64,000 nucleotides of DNA from Nocardia ninae NBRC 108245 (GCF_007990755.1 NZ_BJXA01000001.1:62001-126000); one strand, 5' to 3'. Positions 16,855-26,640 are shown, counted from the stretch's first letter. A program made the numbers and translations. The notes: a model not told the origin generated them from the letters alone.

Positions 16855-17478
16855 TCAGTTCCGCTTCAGGCTGCCGACACTCAGCGATCCGTTCGAGGGC
16901 GTCGGTTTGTTCGCGGTGGCCGGCGGCTGGTCCGCGGTCGGCGGCTCGCTCTCGGGTGGCAGTTTGTTCTCGACCTCGCGGATATAACCGGCGGGATCCT
17001 CGTCGACGGCCTCCACACCGGCGTAATTGCGCGCCTCGTAGGCGGCGAAGGCGACGGCCAGCCGATGGCGGCGCCACAACCCGGCGAGCCTGCGGAAATC
17101 GGTGAGACCCTCGCGTTCCTCCTCGGCCATGTGATCGCTGTTGGCCAGATTCGCCGCCGCGACCGCCGCGTACCAGTCGTCGGTGCCCACCTGATGCTGT
17201 GCCACCTCGGCGACCGCGTCCCTGATCTCGTTGTGGTCGTGGATCGCGTCGAGCGTCTCGTCCTCCACCCGGTCCGTGCGCCGGGCGGCGATACCCACCT
17301 GCAGCAGCTCCGGATAGAAGATCTCCTCCTCGGCCTTCGCGTGCAGCTCGAGGAAGGCCGCGAGCCGGTCCCAGATCGCGGAAAGCACCTCGGTCTCGGT
17401 GCGGTCGATCTGCTCCAGAATCGCGAACAGCCGCCGCTGCTCACGGTGGTCGTCGAGAATCAGCTCGGTAATGTCCAC
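16855..17478 (-). CDS. Hemerythrin domain protein
   Basis: A 207-residue protein. A four-helix hemerythrin/HHE-like domain covers about residues 1-150, with candidate iron-ligand residues in 'DDHREQ', 'FLELHAKAEEEIFYPEL', 'IHDHNEIRDAV' and 'NSDHMAEEERE'. The C-terminal 50 residues are Pro/Glu-rich and low-complexity ('PPESEPPTADQPPATANKP'). Such proteins bind a di-iron centre in oxygen, nitric oxide or redox sensing. GTG 17478 is chosen because GGGAGGA precedes it closely. Confidence 0.88.
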   Translation of the reverse strand: MDITELILDDHREQRRLFAILEQIDRTETEVLSAIWDRLAAFLELHAKAEEEIFYPELLQVGIAARRTDRVEDETLDAIHDHNEIRDAVAEVAQHQVGTDDWYAAVAAANLANSDHMAEEEREGLTDFRRLAGLWRRHRLAVAFAAYEARNYAGVEAVDEDPAGYIREVENKLPPESEPPTADQPPATANKPTPSNGSLSVGSLKRN

Positions 17479-17939
17479 AATTCCTCCCTGATAACGCATT
17501 TCAGGTCAGTACTGGACGCCAGGCAAACTAGCTCTCGGGCAGCCGGCAGGTCCCTGTGAATCGACAATAACGCACCCGGACGACGATCTTCCGGAACGCC
17601 CGACGGTGGGGGCAGGTCGCGACCGGATCTGTCCGCGCCCGGTCCCGCGCCGCCGAGGTGCTGGGCGGGGGAGTCGGTGCCGCGTTCGTCGGCACGAGCG
17701 ACCCGTCGGACACCGGCGAGGTCGCTCGAGCGCGGCTGCTCGCGCGCTAGCCGCTGGGTCAACCCGGCCGGGACGTCGGTGCGGCGATCTCGGCCAGTGG
17801 GTGCGGCGAGTCGGTGACATGCTCCGGGCCGGTCAGCGGGAACCGGGCCCGTCCGCCCCGCCGCACCGCGTGGCATCGATACGCGATGGCGCACCTGCCG
17901 CCTATGCTGGCACCCGAAACGCGGATCAGGAGAACAATT
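17479..17939. other. Intergenic stretch, no intact gene
   Basis: About 460 very GC-rich bases. One plus-strand frame (about 17566-17750) stays open and reads protein-like ('AAEVLGGGVGAAFVGTSDPS') but has no start codon or ribosome binding site and is followed by TAG. It may be a remnant; no family was recognised. Confidence 0.4.
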
Positions 17940-18674
17940 TTGGCGAAGCTACACCGCCCGGGGCGCCCCGGCGACCTGCCGGACGCGCGAGTGCTGTGGA
18001 CGCGGTGGGCGGCCGTCGCGGTCGCGACCTACGACCGGGACCAGGAGCGCGAGCCCGCGCACCATCGTTACGGATACTGGCTCGACGACGACGGCCTGCA
18101 CTGGGACGACTGCGGCTGCACCTGGTGGGTGTTCAAGTGGTACGGCGACGGCCGCGCGGTACTCGTCGGGGAAGACGAATCGAGCAAGGTCAAAACGCAC
18201 GAGCCCGCGATCGACCTGCTGGCCGGGGCCCCGGAATGGCTACCGCGCCAATACGTTCAAGGCCTGATCGATGACTACATGGTCGGCTGTGTCTACTGGT
18301 TCGACGAGGGTGCCTGGCACCGGGCGCCGTACCCGGACGGCCTGGCCGACGACGGACTCGACTGCGGCATCTCGTCGTTGACCACCCGCGAGGGTGCGGT
18401 CGGCGAGATCGCCGAGCGGCTGGAGTTCGATGCCACCGACGCCGGCATGCCCGAGCTGTGCGACCAGCTACTCGACGCCGCCGAGCGCGGCACCGTCACC
18501 GAGAATGTGCTTCGCTCCTTCGCCGAGTCGATGACACGGTTGACGGAGCAGCACTACCCAGGCGACGATTCCCGGCCACGCACCGACGACGACATCGCCG
18601 CCATGTTCACACTGGCCCGTCGCGCCGGTCTGGACACTGCCGCCTGGACCGGCACGCTCGGCGTCCGAAGCTGA
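17940..18674 (+). CDS. Hypothetical protein (TTG start)
   Basis: A 244-residue protein of no recognised family. The start is unusual: TTG at 17940, picked because AGGAG lies 7 bases upstream. The frame extends further upstream but without a ribosome binding site. The N-terminal part has a Trp- and Cys-rich patch ('YWLDDDGLHWDDCGCTWWVF') and the centre 'YMVGCVYWFDEGAWHRAPYP'. The C-terminal third is helical and acidic. It appears cytosolic, with no signal peptide or membrane span. The flanking genes give no functional clue. Confidence 0.75.
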   Translation: MAKLHRPGRPGDLPDARVLWTRWAAVAVATYDRDQEREPAHHRYGYWLDDDGLHWDDCGCTWWVFKWYGDGRAVLVGEDESSKVKTHEPAIDLLAGAPEWLPRQYVQGLIDDYMVGCVYWFDEGAWHRAPYPDGLADDGLDCGISSLTTREGAVGEIAERLEFDATDAGMPELCDQLLDAAERGTVTENVLRSFAESMTRLTEQHYPGDDSRPRTDDDIAAMFTLARRAGLDTAAWTGTLGVRS

Positions 18675-18901
18675 ACGGGTCTTCGCTTTCTACGCCAGTG
18701 AGCGCGGGCACTGAAGCCGCGCACTGGTGCCGCACGGCGGCGGAATACCTGGTCGTCGAAGATTCGCGCGAGCATCTCGGGTCCGGCCAGCGGTAAGCAA
18801 GGCCAACTAACGAGACGCTGGGCTATGGGCTCGAGACTCTCGCTCATGGAGTGTCTCGGCGGGGCGGGTTCTACTTTCTATGTCCACATAGGAGGACCGC
18901 C

Positions 18902-19510
18902 ATGTCCCATCACAATCCACGCGCAGTGGCCACCGTTCCGAACAACAGACCCTCGTATCTGACTTTCGGGTTCGCCTGGCTGCTCGGTTACACCGCATTC
19001 GCGCTGACCTACGGCGACGATTCCAGTCCGCCGATACCTTCCGCCGTCGCGCCCGTTCTGCTACTCGGCGGACTGCTGACCGGCTTGATCGTGACCGGGG
19101 TGTCCGCGGTCCGAGCGCAGCGCGGTGCCCACGGTCGCGAGGCTGTTGTCGGCATCTTGCTGGCCGCGTCCTGGTTGATCGGCTTCGGTGCGCTGTATCT
19201 GATCATCACCGCCCTGGAGACGGCGCTGCACGACGTGCAGGTGCAGACGTTGTTATGGCCGACCGGGTCCGGCCTCGTCGTCGGAATGATCTACCTCGCA
19301 GGCGGAGCCGCATATCGTGATCTCGTCCAATACACGCTCGGTGCTTGGCTTGCGGTGACGTCGTCGGCCGCGCTACTGCTCGACGGAGCAAACCTGTACT
19401 GGGTCTTGGCTATCGCCGGAGGCGGCGGCTACCTCGTCGCCGCACTGTGCGGACCCCGGGATGAAGCGCCGCCGAGGCGTAGCGAATCACGGCTGAGCGG
19501 GCTGGCATGA
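18902..19510 (+). CDS. Integral membrane protein
   Basis: A 202-residue protein with about five hydrophobic spans, including 'LTFGFAWLLGYTAFALTY', 'VAPVLLLGGLLTGLIVTGVS', 'VGILLAASWLIGFGALYLII', 'LAVTSSAALLLDGA' and 'WVLAIAGGGGYLVAALCG'. There is no signal for a specific transporter family. The ATG at 18902 has a perfect AGGAGG 5 bases upstream. It is followed 7 bases later by an LLM oxidoreductase, so the two are likely co-transcribed. Function unknown. Confidence 0.82.
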   Translation: MSHHNPRAVATVPNNRPSYLTFGFAWLLGYTAFALTYGDDSSPPIPSAVAPVLLLGGLLTGLIVTGVSAVRAQRGAHGREAVVGILLAASWLIGFGALYLIITALETALHDVQVQTLLWPTGSGLVVGMIYLAGGAAYRDLVQYTLGAWLAVTSSAALLLDGANLYWVLAIAGGGGYLVAALCGPRDEAPPRRSESRLSGLA

Positions 19511-19517
19511 TCGCACT

Positions 19518-20405
19518 GTGAATTTACGATTCGGTATTCAGTTGGCGCCGACCGTGACCGAGCTGCCGCAGTTGCGTGCGATGGCGAAGGTGGCGGACCG
19601 GGAAGGCCTGGATCTGCTCGGCATCCAGGACCATCCGTACTCGGGCGGACTGGCCGACACGTTCGCGGTGATCGCCACCATCCTGGCGGAAACCGAACGG
19701 CTGCGGGTGTTTCCGGATGTGGCGAGCCTGCCGTTGCGCGGACCCGCGATGCTCGGGAAACAAGCCGCGACTCTGGATCTGCTCAGCGGCGGCCGATTCG
19801 ACCTGGCCTTGGGCGCGGGCGCGTTCTGGCCCGCGATCGGCGCCATGGGCGGCCCGGTGCGGTCGAATCCCGAAGCGCTGCAAGCACTCGAGGAAGCCAC
19901 CGCGATCATCCGCGCCATGTGGTTGCCGGGGACGAAGGCGAAAGTCCATGGCACGCACTACACCGTGCACGGTGTGCAGTCCGGGCCGGCGCCCGCGCAT
20001 CCGGTCGGCATCTGGTTCGGCAGCGTCGGCCCGAAGGCCAATGCCCTCACCGGACGGATCGCCGACGGCTGGGCCGCACCCATCCCGCACTACCTGCCGT
20101 ACGAGAAATGGCAAGCGACACAGGACATCATCTCCGCCGCCGCGACCGAGGCCGGACGTAACCCGGCCGACATCACCCGGATGGCCCAACTCGTCGGCAC
20201 TATCACCGAAACTCCAGGTCCGGTCACGCTTCGCGGCGAAGCACCGATCCGCACCGACGCGGCAGGCTGGGCCCGCATTCTCGCCGATCTCGCCAACGAA
20301 ACCGGCTTCGACACCTTCGTCTACTGGCCCGAATCCGCGGACGACACCCAACTCCGCCGCTGGATCAGCGACGTCATCCCTGCCACCCGAGCCCTGTGCG
20401 CCTGA
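19518..20405 (+). CDS. LLM class (F420/FMN-dependent) oxidoreductase
   Basis: A 295-residue luciferase-like TIM-barrel oxidoreductase. 'LRFGIQLAPTV' opens the barrel; 'GLDLLGIQDHPYSGG', 'GKQAATLDLLSGGRFDLALG' and 'GIWFGSVGPKANALTGRIAD' are typical of F420-dependent members. Its substrate is unknown. GTG 19518 follows the preceding membrane protein by 7 bases. A second, divergent member of the family lies 2 kb downstream. Confidence 0.9.
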   Translation: MNLRFGIQLAPTVTELPQLRAMAKVADREGLDLLGIQDHPYSGGLADTFAVIATILAETERLRVFPDVASLPLRGPAMLGKQAATLDLLSGGRFDLALGAGAFWPAIGAMGGPVRSNPEALQALEEATAIIRAMWLPGTKAKVHGTHYTVHGVQSGPAPAHPVGIWFGSVGPKANALTGRIADGWAAPIPHYLPYEKWQATQDIISAAATEAGRNPADITRMAQLVGTITETPGPVTLRGEAPIRTDAAGWARILADLANETGFDTFVYWPESADDTQLRRWISDVIPATRALCA

Positions 20406-20602
20406 ACTCCCAGCCGCTGACGTGTTCATGTGGGCCATCAGCTTCGACAGGGCTCGCTCGGGGTCGCTGAGGTACGCATGATCGTCGTGCGATGGCCGAC
20501 ACAGTGCGGAAAGCGCGACCGTGGATACGTTCGCGCGTTTCGCCGGGCGGGGAGCACGTCCTCGGTCAGGACCGTGCGCTCGATATGGTGCGGTCAGCAG
20601 GT

Positions 20603-21478
20603 ATGACGGGGAGTGCGACCACGCGGGTAATGTCGGAGTCCGTGGAGTCGGCAGTAGTTTTGATAACTGGTTCGTCCGGTGTGGTGGGAGCTGCCGTCGC
20701 GCAGGAAATGCACGCGGCGGGTTGGCAGGTGCGCGGCTGGGATGTTCGTCCCGGCCAGTGGACCACCCATCGAGGCGATCTGCGCGACCCGCAACTTCGA
20801 GTACGCGCCGTGCACGGGGCCGAGGTTGTCGTGCACACGGCTGCGCTGCACGCTCCGCATGTCGGACGGGTCGGCGACGACGAGTTCCGTGGCGTCAACG
20901 TGGACGCCACCGCCGCGCTGCTCGAGCAGGCGTCCGAATGTGGTGTCCGGCGAATGGTTTACACCAGCAGCACCTCGGTCTACGGGCACGCACTGGTGCC
21001 CACCGATCGTGCGGTTTGGGTCGACGAAACGCTGGAACCGCGGCCGCGCGACATCTATGACGAAACCAAGCTCGGCGCGGAAGCTCTTCTCGCCGAAGGC
21101 GATCGGACGCTCACCACGGTCGTGCTGCGCATCGCCCGCTGCTTCCCGGAGGAGCCCGCTATCCGGGCTGCCCACCGGCTCTACCGCGGGGTCGACGTCC
21201 GCGATGTCGCCCGCGCCCACCGACTGGCTGCCGAACACCCTGAGGTAACCGGCGCATTCAACATCGCCGGGCCAATGATGTTCGGCCCCAACGACGCCCA
21301 GCAGTTGTGGCACGACCCGAGGCCACTGCTCGAACAACGAGCGCCCGACATCGTCACCTTGTTCCGGCAGCAAGGCTGGCCACTGCCGACCACCATCGAC
21401 CGCGTCTACGACTCCGGCAAAGCTCGCCGGCAGCTCGGTTATCAGCCGGCCTACGACGCCGCGGCGCTCGTCGGCTAG
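20603..21478 (+). CDS. NAD(P)-dependent epimerase/dehydratase
   Basis: An extended short-chain dehydrogenase/epimerase. The Rossmann glycine motif is 'VLITGSSGVVGAAVA', and 'VVVHTAALHAPHV' follows. The catalytic Ser/Tyr/Lys are in 'MVYTSSTSVYG' and 'YDETKLG'. It is about 291 residues from ATG 20603; ATG 20630 and GTG 20642 are possible starts and none has a good ribosome binding site. The substrate, probably a nucleotide sugar or other carbonyl/alcohol, cannot be inferred. Confidence 0.85.
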   Translation: MTGSATTRVMSESVESAVVLITGSSGVVGAAVAQEMHAAGWQVRGWDVRPGQWTTHRGDLRDPQLRVRAVHGAEVVVHTAALHAPHVGRVGDDEFRGVNVDATAALLEQASECGVRRMVYTSSTSVYGHALVPTDRAVWVDETLEPRPRDIYDETKLGAEALLAEGDRTLTTVVLRIARCFPEEPAIRAAHRLYRGVDVRDVARAHRLAAEHPEVTGAFNIAGPMMFGPNDAQQLWHDPRPLLEQRAPDIVTLFRQQGWPLPTTIDRVYDSGKARRQLGYQPAYDAAALVG

Positions 21479-21655
21479 CGACGTCCATGGCTCGCGATCG
21501 CCCGGCCGAACGAGTCCACCTCGGCCCGGGGCGGCCGAGCGCGATGAGATGCCGCAGTTCCACGTCGGACGTGAATTCAGGCTGGCTAGTTACCTCGCTG
21601 ATCGGTCGAAAACTGGCGCTGTTGGCGAGGGACCGTGCGGTCTAGCGTTGCCTCC

Positions 21656-22504
21656 ATGACCGATTCCCTTTCGCACGGCGAGCAACTCGTCGAGCTCAAC
21701 GAGTTCGAGCTGTGCTTCGAGACCTTCGGCAACCCCGCCGACTCGGCGATCCTGCTCATCGATGGCGCGGCCGCCTCGATGCTGTGGTGGGAAACCGAAC
21801 TGTGCGAACAGATCTCGCGCGGCGACCGGTTCGTGGTCCGCTACGACAACCGGGACACCGGCAGATCCACCAGCTACCCGAAGGGACGGCCGGGCTACGC
21901 ATACACCGACCTGGCCGCGGACGCACTCGGTCTCCTCGACGCCCTGCACATCGAGCGCGCACACATCGTCTGCCGATCGATGTCCGGCGGCATCGGACTC
22001 ATCCTCGGCGTAGACCACCCCGACCGGGTGGCGTCCCTGACGTTCGTCTCCACTTCCACCGGCGCGGAAGGACTTCCGCCGTCGTCGGAGGAGCTCAGCA
22101 CTTCCGCCGACCCGGACCCCACTGATTCCCGCGCGGTAGTGGATTATGTTGTCGGCTCGGCGAAGTTGTACTCGGGCGGCTCACCCTACTTCGACGAAAC
22201 CGCCACCCGAACACTGGTCGAGCGGGACGTGGCCCGCACTCGCGACATCGGCTCCACCCTCGTCAACCACTACGCGATGAGCTTCGACGGGGCGTCCCGC
22301 GATTTTGCCGCCATCGAGGCGCCGACTCTGGTGGTGCACGGCGACCACGACCCGGTTTTCCCACTCCCACACGGATATTCGCTGCGCGACACGATTCCCG
22401 GCGCGACGCTGTTGATCCTGGAAGGCGCCGGGCACGACCTACCGAAGCCGCTATGGAATGTGTTCGTCCCGGCCCTGTTGCAGCACACCAAAGGCGGTCT
22501 CTGA
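21656..22504 (+). CDS. Alpha/beta hydrolase with atypical nucleophile elbow
   Basis: A 282-residue alpha/beta hydrolase of the same subgroup as the gene at 2497 ('LVELNEFELCFETFGNPADS', 'VVRYDNRDTGRSTSYPKGRP'). The nucleophile region reads I-V-C-R-S-M-S-G-G rather than the usual G-x-S-x-G; Ser remains, but the flanking Gly positions are Cys and Ser. An acidic residue is in 'VVHGDHDPVFPL', His in 'GAGHDLPKPLW'. The start at ATG 21656 is preceded by TAGCGT, fitting a leaderless mRNA. It overlaps the next LLM gene by one base, so they form an operon. Confidence 0.88.
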   Translation: MTDSLSHGEQLVELNEFELCFETFGNPADSAILLIDGAAASMLWWETELCEQISRGDRFVVRYDNRDTGRSTSYPKGRPGYAYTDLAADALGLLDALHIERAHIVCRSMSGGIGLILGVDHPDRVASLTFVSTSTGAEGLPPSSEELSTSADPDPTDSRAVVDYVVGSAKLYSGGSPYFDETATRTLVERDVARTRDIGSTLVNHYAMSFDGASRDFAAIEAPTLVVHGDHDPVFPLPHGYSLRDTIPGATLLILEGAGHDLPKPLWNVFVPALLQHTKGGL

Positions 22505-23322
22505 TGACCACGTTGCAGTCGGCACTCTGGCTGCCGATATTCGATGATCTCGCCGACCCGGTCGCGGTAGCACGGCTCGCCGCCGAGGCGGAGGAGGCCG
22601 GCTGGCACGGCATGTTCGTGTGGGACCACGTGCGTTGGCGGGAGCCGGTCCGCCAGGTGGCCGACCCGTGGATCACGCTGGCCGCGATCGCCACCGCCAC
22701 CGAAAACCTCCGGTTCGGCCCCATGGTCACACCCCTTGCCCGCCGCCGACCCACCAAGGTCGCCAGGGAAACCGCGACACTCGACCGCCTCAGCGGTGGC
22801 CGCCTCACCCTCGGCGTCGGCCTCGGCAGCAACCGCTTCGCCGAAGAACTATCGGCCACCGGCGAGGAACTCGACGACCGGCGCCGCGGTCGGATGCTCG
22901 ACGAATCACTGCAGATCCTCACCGCCGCCTGGTCCGGCGAGCCGGTACACCATCACAGCGAGCACTACACCGTCGACGGAATCTCCTTCCTGCCCACCCC
23001 GATTCAACGCCCCGGCGTACCGGTATGGGCCGCAGGATTCCCCGGCAACCTCCGACCGCCGCGCCGCGCCGCCCGCCACGACGGCTTCTTCCCCGTCAAC
23101 CTCGAACACCCCGACCAACTCGCCGACATCGCCACCACCCTCACCGCCCTCCGGCAGCACAGCACCACTCCGTTCGACATCGCCGTCCCGCTCCCGGCCA
23201 ACGCCGACCCCGCGCCCTACGCCAAGGCGGGAGCCACCTGGTGGCTGGTCGAGTTCGTGCCGGACACCGTGACGCTGGACCAGGTGCGAGGGGTCCTCCG
23301 TGACGGGCCGGTCGAAGGGTGA
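22504..23322 (+). CDS. LLM class flavin-dependent oxidoreductase
   Basis: A 272-residue luciferase-like monooxygenase family protein. Typical segments are 'SALWLPIFDDLADPVAVARL', 'MFVWDHVRW', 'RETATLDRLSGGRLTLGVGL' and 'GVPVWAAGFPGN'. The cofactor, F420 or FMN, is not decided by sequence. Start and the preceding hydrolase's stop overlap (TGATG), so translation is coupled. The pairing of a hydrolase with an LLM enzyme suggests sequential steps on one ester-type substrate (inference). Confidence 0.9.
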   Translation: MTTLQSALWLPIFDDLADPVAVARLAAEAEEAGWHGMFVWDHVRWREPVRQVADPWITLAAIATATENLRFGPMVTPLARRRPTKVARETATLDRLSGGRLTLGVGLGSNRFAEELSATGEELDDRRRGRMLDESLQILTAAWSGEPVHHHSEHYTVDGISFLPTPIQRPGVPVWAAGFPGNLRPPRRAARHDGFFPVNLEHPDQLADIATTLTALRQHSTTPFDIAVPLPANADPAPYAKAGATWWLVEFVPDTVTLDQVRGVLRDGPVEG

Positions 23323-23367
23323 CGGCGCGATTCGGCAGTTCGCTTGCGTGGCAACACCGGCCGGCCA

Positions 23368-24300
23368 CTATCGAATGAGCTGTGCGGTCGTCCATTGGCG
23401 GAGCTTGTCGGGATTGCGGACAGCCCAGACGCGTCGGATCCGATTGTCCGAGATATCGAACGCCACCACCGCCGTAACTGTGCCGTTCATCTGAGTCACC
23501 AGACCGGGCTGGCCGTTGACCGTGCACTCCAGGATCGTCACACCGCGTACCCGGCCTGAGACGTCAACGAGATAGCGGGCGATCTGCTCGCCACCCTCGA
23601 TCGGCCGCGGCGCAGCGTTGACCTGTCCGCCGCCGTCGGCGATCGCCGTCGCGGCGGGATCGAGGAACCCGATGAGGGCGTTGATGTCCCGGGCTTCCCA
23701 CGCCTGCTTGAACCCCCGGACGACCCGCGCCTGCTCGGCGGTAGGCGCCGCGGCGGGCTGCGCGGCATCGATGCGCCTGCGCGCCGAGGTGGCGAGCTGA
23801 CGGCACGCCGCCGGGCTGCGGCCGACGATCTCGGCCACTTCCGCGAACGGGTAGCGGAAGACGTCGTGCAGGATGAACGCCACGCGCTCGGCCGGGGTCA
23901 TCGATTCGAGCACGACCAGGAAAGCCATGGTGATCGACTCGTCGAGGGTGACCCGGTCGGCAGGGTCGGTGCCGGAGCCCTCGCTCCACTCCCCACGGTC
24001 GGGCAGCGGTTCGGGAACCCACTCGCCGACATAGCGTTCCCGCCTGACGCGCGCCGAGCCCAGCAGATCCAAGCAGATGCGCCCCGCGACCCTCGTCAAC
24101 CACGCACCCGGCGAGGCAATGGCCCGCTGCTGGTCGCGAGACATGGCATACCAGCGCGCATACGTCTCCTGCACGACGTCCTCGGCATCGGCAAGCGAAC
24201 CGAGGAGCCGATACGCGAGATTGATCAGCTGCCGACGCTCGCTCATGATCGCGTCCAGGCTCGGATCGAGCCGGCCATCCGGCCCCGCGTCGGTGGTCAT
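23368..24300 (-). CDS. ECF41-type sigma factor with SnoaL-like C-terminus
   Basis: A 310-residue sigma factor. Region 2 reads 'RLLGSLADAEDVVQETYARW' and region 4 'PFAEVAEIVGRSPAACRQLA'. A C-terminal NTF2/SnoaL-like extension of about 120 residues carries 'DGGGQ' and, near the end, 'NPDKL', hallmarks of group ECF41 (also seen in SigJ). In that group the extension, rather than a separate anti-sigma factor, controls activity. The nearby LLM and FAD oxidoreductases may be targets, but no ECF41-type promoter was identified here. Confidence 0.92.
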   Translation of the reverse strand: MTTDAGPDGRLDPSLDAIMSERRQLINLAYRLLGSLADAEDVVQETYARWYAMSRDQQRAIASPGAWLTRVAGRICLDLLGSARVRRERYVGEWVPEPLPDRGEWSEGSGTDPADRVTLDESITMAFLVVLESMTPAERVAFILHDVFRYPFAEVAEIVGRSPAACRQLATSARRRIDAAQPAAAPTAEQARVVRGFKQAWEARDINALIGFLDPAATAIADGGGQVNAAPRPIEGGEQIARYLVDVSGRVRGVTILECTVNGQPGLVTQMNGTVTAVVAFDISDNRIRRVWAVRNPDKLRQWTTAQLIR

Positions 24301-24468
24301 CGTGTCGCCGATCTTCCGCTGTTGCTTCCGCTCACATCGTTACGACGAAACAGCCGCCCGGAATGTGATGTTGCCGCGGCGACCGCGCGGGAGATGGCGT
24401 GGGTGGCGGGACGTTCGCCGCCACCCACGACCAGCGGTGTGCCCGCGCAAGGCGCACGGCGACCAAGC

Positions 24469-25704
24469 TCACCTGGCGGCAAACGACCTCTGGTAGTCGA
24501 GATAAGCGTCGATGACGGCGGTTTCGGTGGTGTATTGATCACCGAAACGGTCGGGGCTCCAGTCGTCGGCGGGAGTCAGGTCGCTTGTTCCGTGCAGGAG
24601 CAGGTCGGTGAGGACCTTGGCGTGGCCGGGGCCGTGGGTGAACCCGGCTTCGTTGTCCCCGGTCAGGGCATAGAGGCCCTCGACGGCGGCGACCGGCCCG
24701 ACCAGTGCCCGCCAATCAGGGGTGTAGCAGGGTGCGCCGTGTTTGACCATGATGCTGGATTGCCGGGCAAGGGCCGGCATCACGGTGTCGGCGCGTGCGG
24801 CCACTCGCAGCAGTTCCCGCACACCGTCGTAAGGAATCTCGTCGAACCGTTCCGGCATCGGGGTGTCCAGGAGGATGTTGCGCGGGTACGTGTCGTAAGT
24901 GCCGCCCCACAGCAAGCCGCCGTCGTGACGGCGCACCCACAACAGTGTTCCGCCCTCGGGATCCTCGGGGATCAGCCCCGAAAGGAACAGCGCGGGCAAG
25001 GTGCCGGGCAGGTCGAGGTTCTCGGTGATGATCCGTGACGTGACTTGCGGTGCGGTGGGCAGAAATATGCCGAGGGGAGCGAGCAATTCGTTGCTCCAGG
25101 CGCCCGCCGCCACCACGACGGCCGCGCAATCAATTGTCCCGGTAGCGGTTTCGACGCCGACGATACGATCGCCGCGGGTCCGCAGGGCGGTAGCCGGCCG
25201 CCGCGCGTGGACCACTAGCGGGTGACGGTGCAGCCGCTCGGCAAGGGCCGCCCCGACCTTCGGCGCGAAGACCTGCGCACCGCCTGGCTCGAACAACCCA
25301 CCGGATATTCCACTGCCCTTGACCAGGCCGTGGGTCAGCGCCTCGACTTCCGCCGCGTCCAGGACAGTGGCCTGCTCGCCGTACTCCGCACCGCTGTCGC
25401 TGACTTCCTGCAAAGAGGACGCGCGGGCGTCCAGTGACAGGATCCCGTTGCGACGCAGGTCGATGTCGTGGCCGTCGGCTTGCAGCCGGGCGTAGTAGTC
25501 CAGGCTGTACCCGGTCACGGCTTGTTCTGCGGCGAACGGAGTCCAGCTTGCCAGGAATCCGGCGCCGGCTGCGCTCGTGCCCTGGAAGAGCCCGTCGCGT
25601 TCCAGCAGTCGGACCCTTCCGGCCCCGGCTTCGATCAGGTGCAAAGCCATTGTGCACCCTAGTATTCCGCCACCGATGACGACGACGTCGGAATGGTCAG
25701 ACAT
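24469..25704 (-). CDS. FAD-dependent oxidoreductase, DAO family
   Basis: A 411-residue enzyme of the D-amino-acid oxidase / glycine oxidase / sarcosine oxidase superfamily. The N-terminal dinucleotide-binding motif is 'VVVIGGGILGCTMALHL', followed by 'VRLLERDGLFQGTSAAGAGF'. 'GTIDCAAVVVAAGAWSNELL' is the second FAD contact. It oxidises a C-N bond in an amine or amino acid; which one is unknown. The ATG at 25704 has GGAGGA 4 bases upstream. It is encoded upstream of the ECF41 sigma gene on the same strand with a 168-base gap. Confidence 0.88.
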   Translation of the reverse strand: MSDHSDVVVIGGGILGCTMALHLIEAGAGRVRLLERDGLFQGTSAAGAGFLASWTPFAAEQAVTGYSLDYYARLQADGHDIDLRRNGILSLDARASSLQEVSDSGAEYGEQATVLDAAEVEALTHGLVKGSGISGGLFEPGGAQVFAPKVGAALAERLHRHPLVVHARRPATALRTRGDRIVGVETATGTIDCAAVVVAAGAWSNELLAPLGIFLPTAPQVTSRIITENLDLPGTLPALFLSGLIPEDPEGGTLLWVRRHDGGLLWGGTYDTYPRNILLDTPMPERFDEIPYDGVRELLRVAARADTVMPALARQSSIMVKHGAPCYTPDWRALVGPVAAVEGLYALTGDNEAGFTHGPGHAKVLTDLLLHGTSDLTPADDWSPDRFGDQYTTETAVIDAYLDYQRSFAAR

Positions 25705-25986
25705 TGTTCCTCCACAGCGAGTTCGACCGATATTTCGAACCCCGGGGCCCTGGGATGAAACCGACCCTAGCCGACTCCGGAAATTTTCGCCTATGGCAAT
25801 TTTCGGGCCGAATGCCCTGCTCGCGGAGGCTATTTCGCTGGACGGCGACCGCTGGGATGGGCGTTGCGCCGCCGGCTCAGCCGCAGCGCACCTCACATTC
25901 CGGAGCGCGGCGTCGTCGGAGTAGCGGAACCACAGCAACCGTCGCCGGCGAACCGGTGCCGGTCGGAATCCCGAACAGAGGACGCG

Positions 25987-26427
25987 ATGACTACCAACGA
26001 TTCCGAACTCGCGGCGTTCTTCGCCAACCGTGCCGAGGCACAGCAGTCGAAGAACATCGATCGACTCATGGGGCACTACGACCCCGACATCGTCTACTAC
26101 GACGTCGTACCCCCACTCCGGTTCGCCGGACACGATGAGGTGCGCCGTAATTTCCTACGCTGGTTCGACGGCTACGAGGGCCCCATCAGCCTGCAGACCC
26201 ACGACCGCACCGTGCGGACCAGCGGCGACGTCGCCTTCGCCAACATGCTGCACCTGGACTCGGGAACCCGCAAAGGTGGGCTGCAAGCGTCGATTTGGGT
26301 CCGCGAGACCGTGTGCCTGCATCGGTCCAACGGCGCCTGGCTGATCACCCACGAACACATCTCGATTCCGATCAACCCGGAGAACATGCAAGTCTGGCTC
26401 GCCACGGAGAAGGACCAACCTGCCTGA
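25987..26427 (+). CDS. SnoaL/YybH-like NTF2 protein
   Basis: A 146-residue NTF2-fold protein. 'LAAFFANRAEAQQSKNIDRL', 'HYDPDIVYYDVVPPLRFAGH' and 'WLITHEHISIPINPENMQVW' are typical of the SnoaL-like/YybH group. The ATG at 25987 is preceded by AGAGGA. It is divergent from the FAD oxidoreductase across 280 bases. The function is not predictable from the fold. Confidence 0.85.
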   Translation: MTTNDSELAAFFANRAEAQQSKNIDRLMGHYDPDIVYYDVVPPLRFAGHDEVRRNFLRWFDGYEGPISLQTHDRTVRTSGDVAFANMLHLDSGTRKGGLQASIWVRETVCLHRSNGAWLITHEHISIPINPENMQVWLATEKDQPA

Positions 26428-26640
26428 CGAAGCCGCAGACCGGATCGGGATACCCGAGCCGGTCGACGGAAGCTGACCCGACCGCGCCATCGCCGCGTTC
26501 TTCCACGAAACCGGCCTCCCAACCCAAATACGCTGTTGGACAGTCGATCAGGGGGAACTGATGCCACTCGCTTCTCGGCCGATGCCAGCCTCAATTCCTC
26601 CTGATCGTCCGACCAACAGGGCGACACGAAGTGCCATCGG

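Noticed and set aside
17566-17750. Protein-like plus-strand frame (AAEVLGGGVGAAFVGTSDPS)
   Set aside because: No start codon or ribosome binding site, and no recognised family. Mentioned only as a possible remnant.
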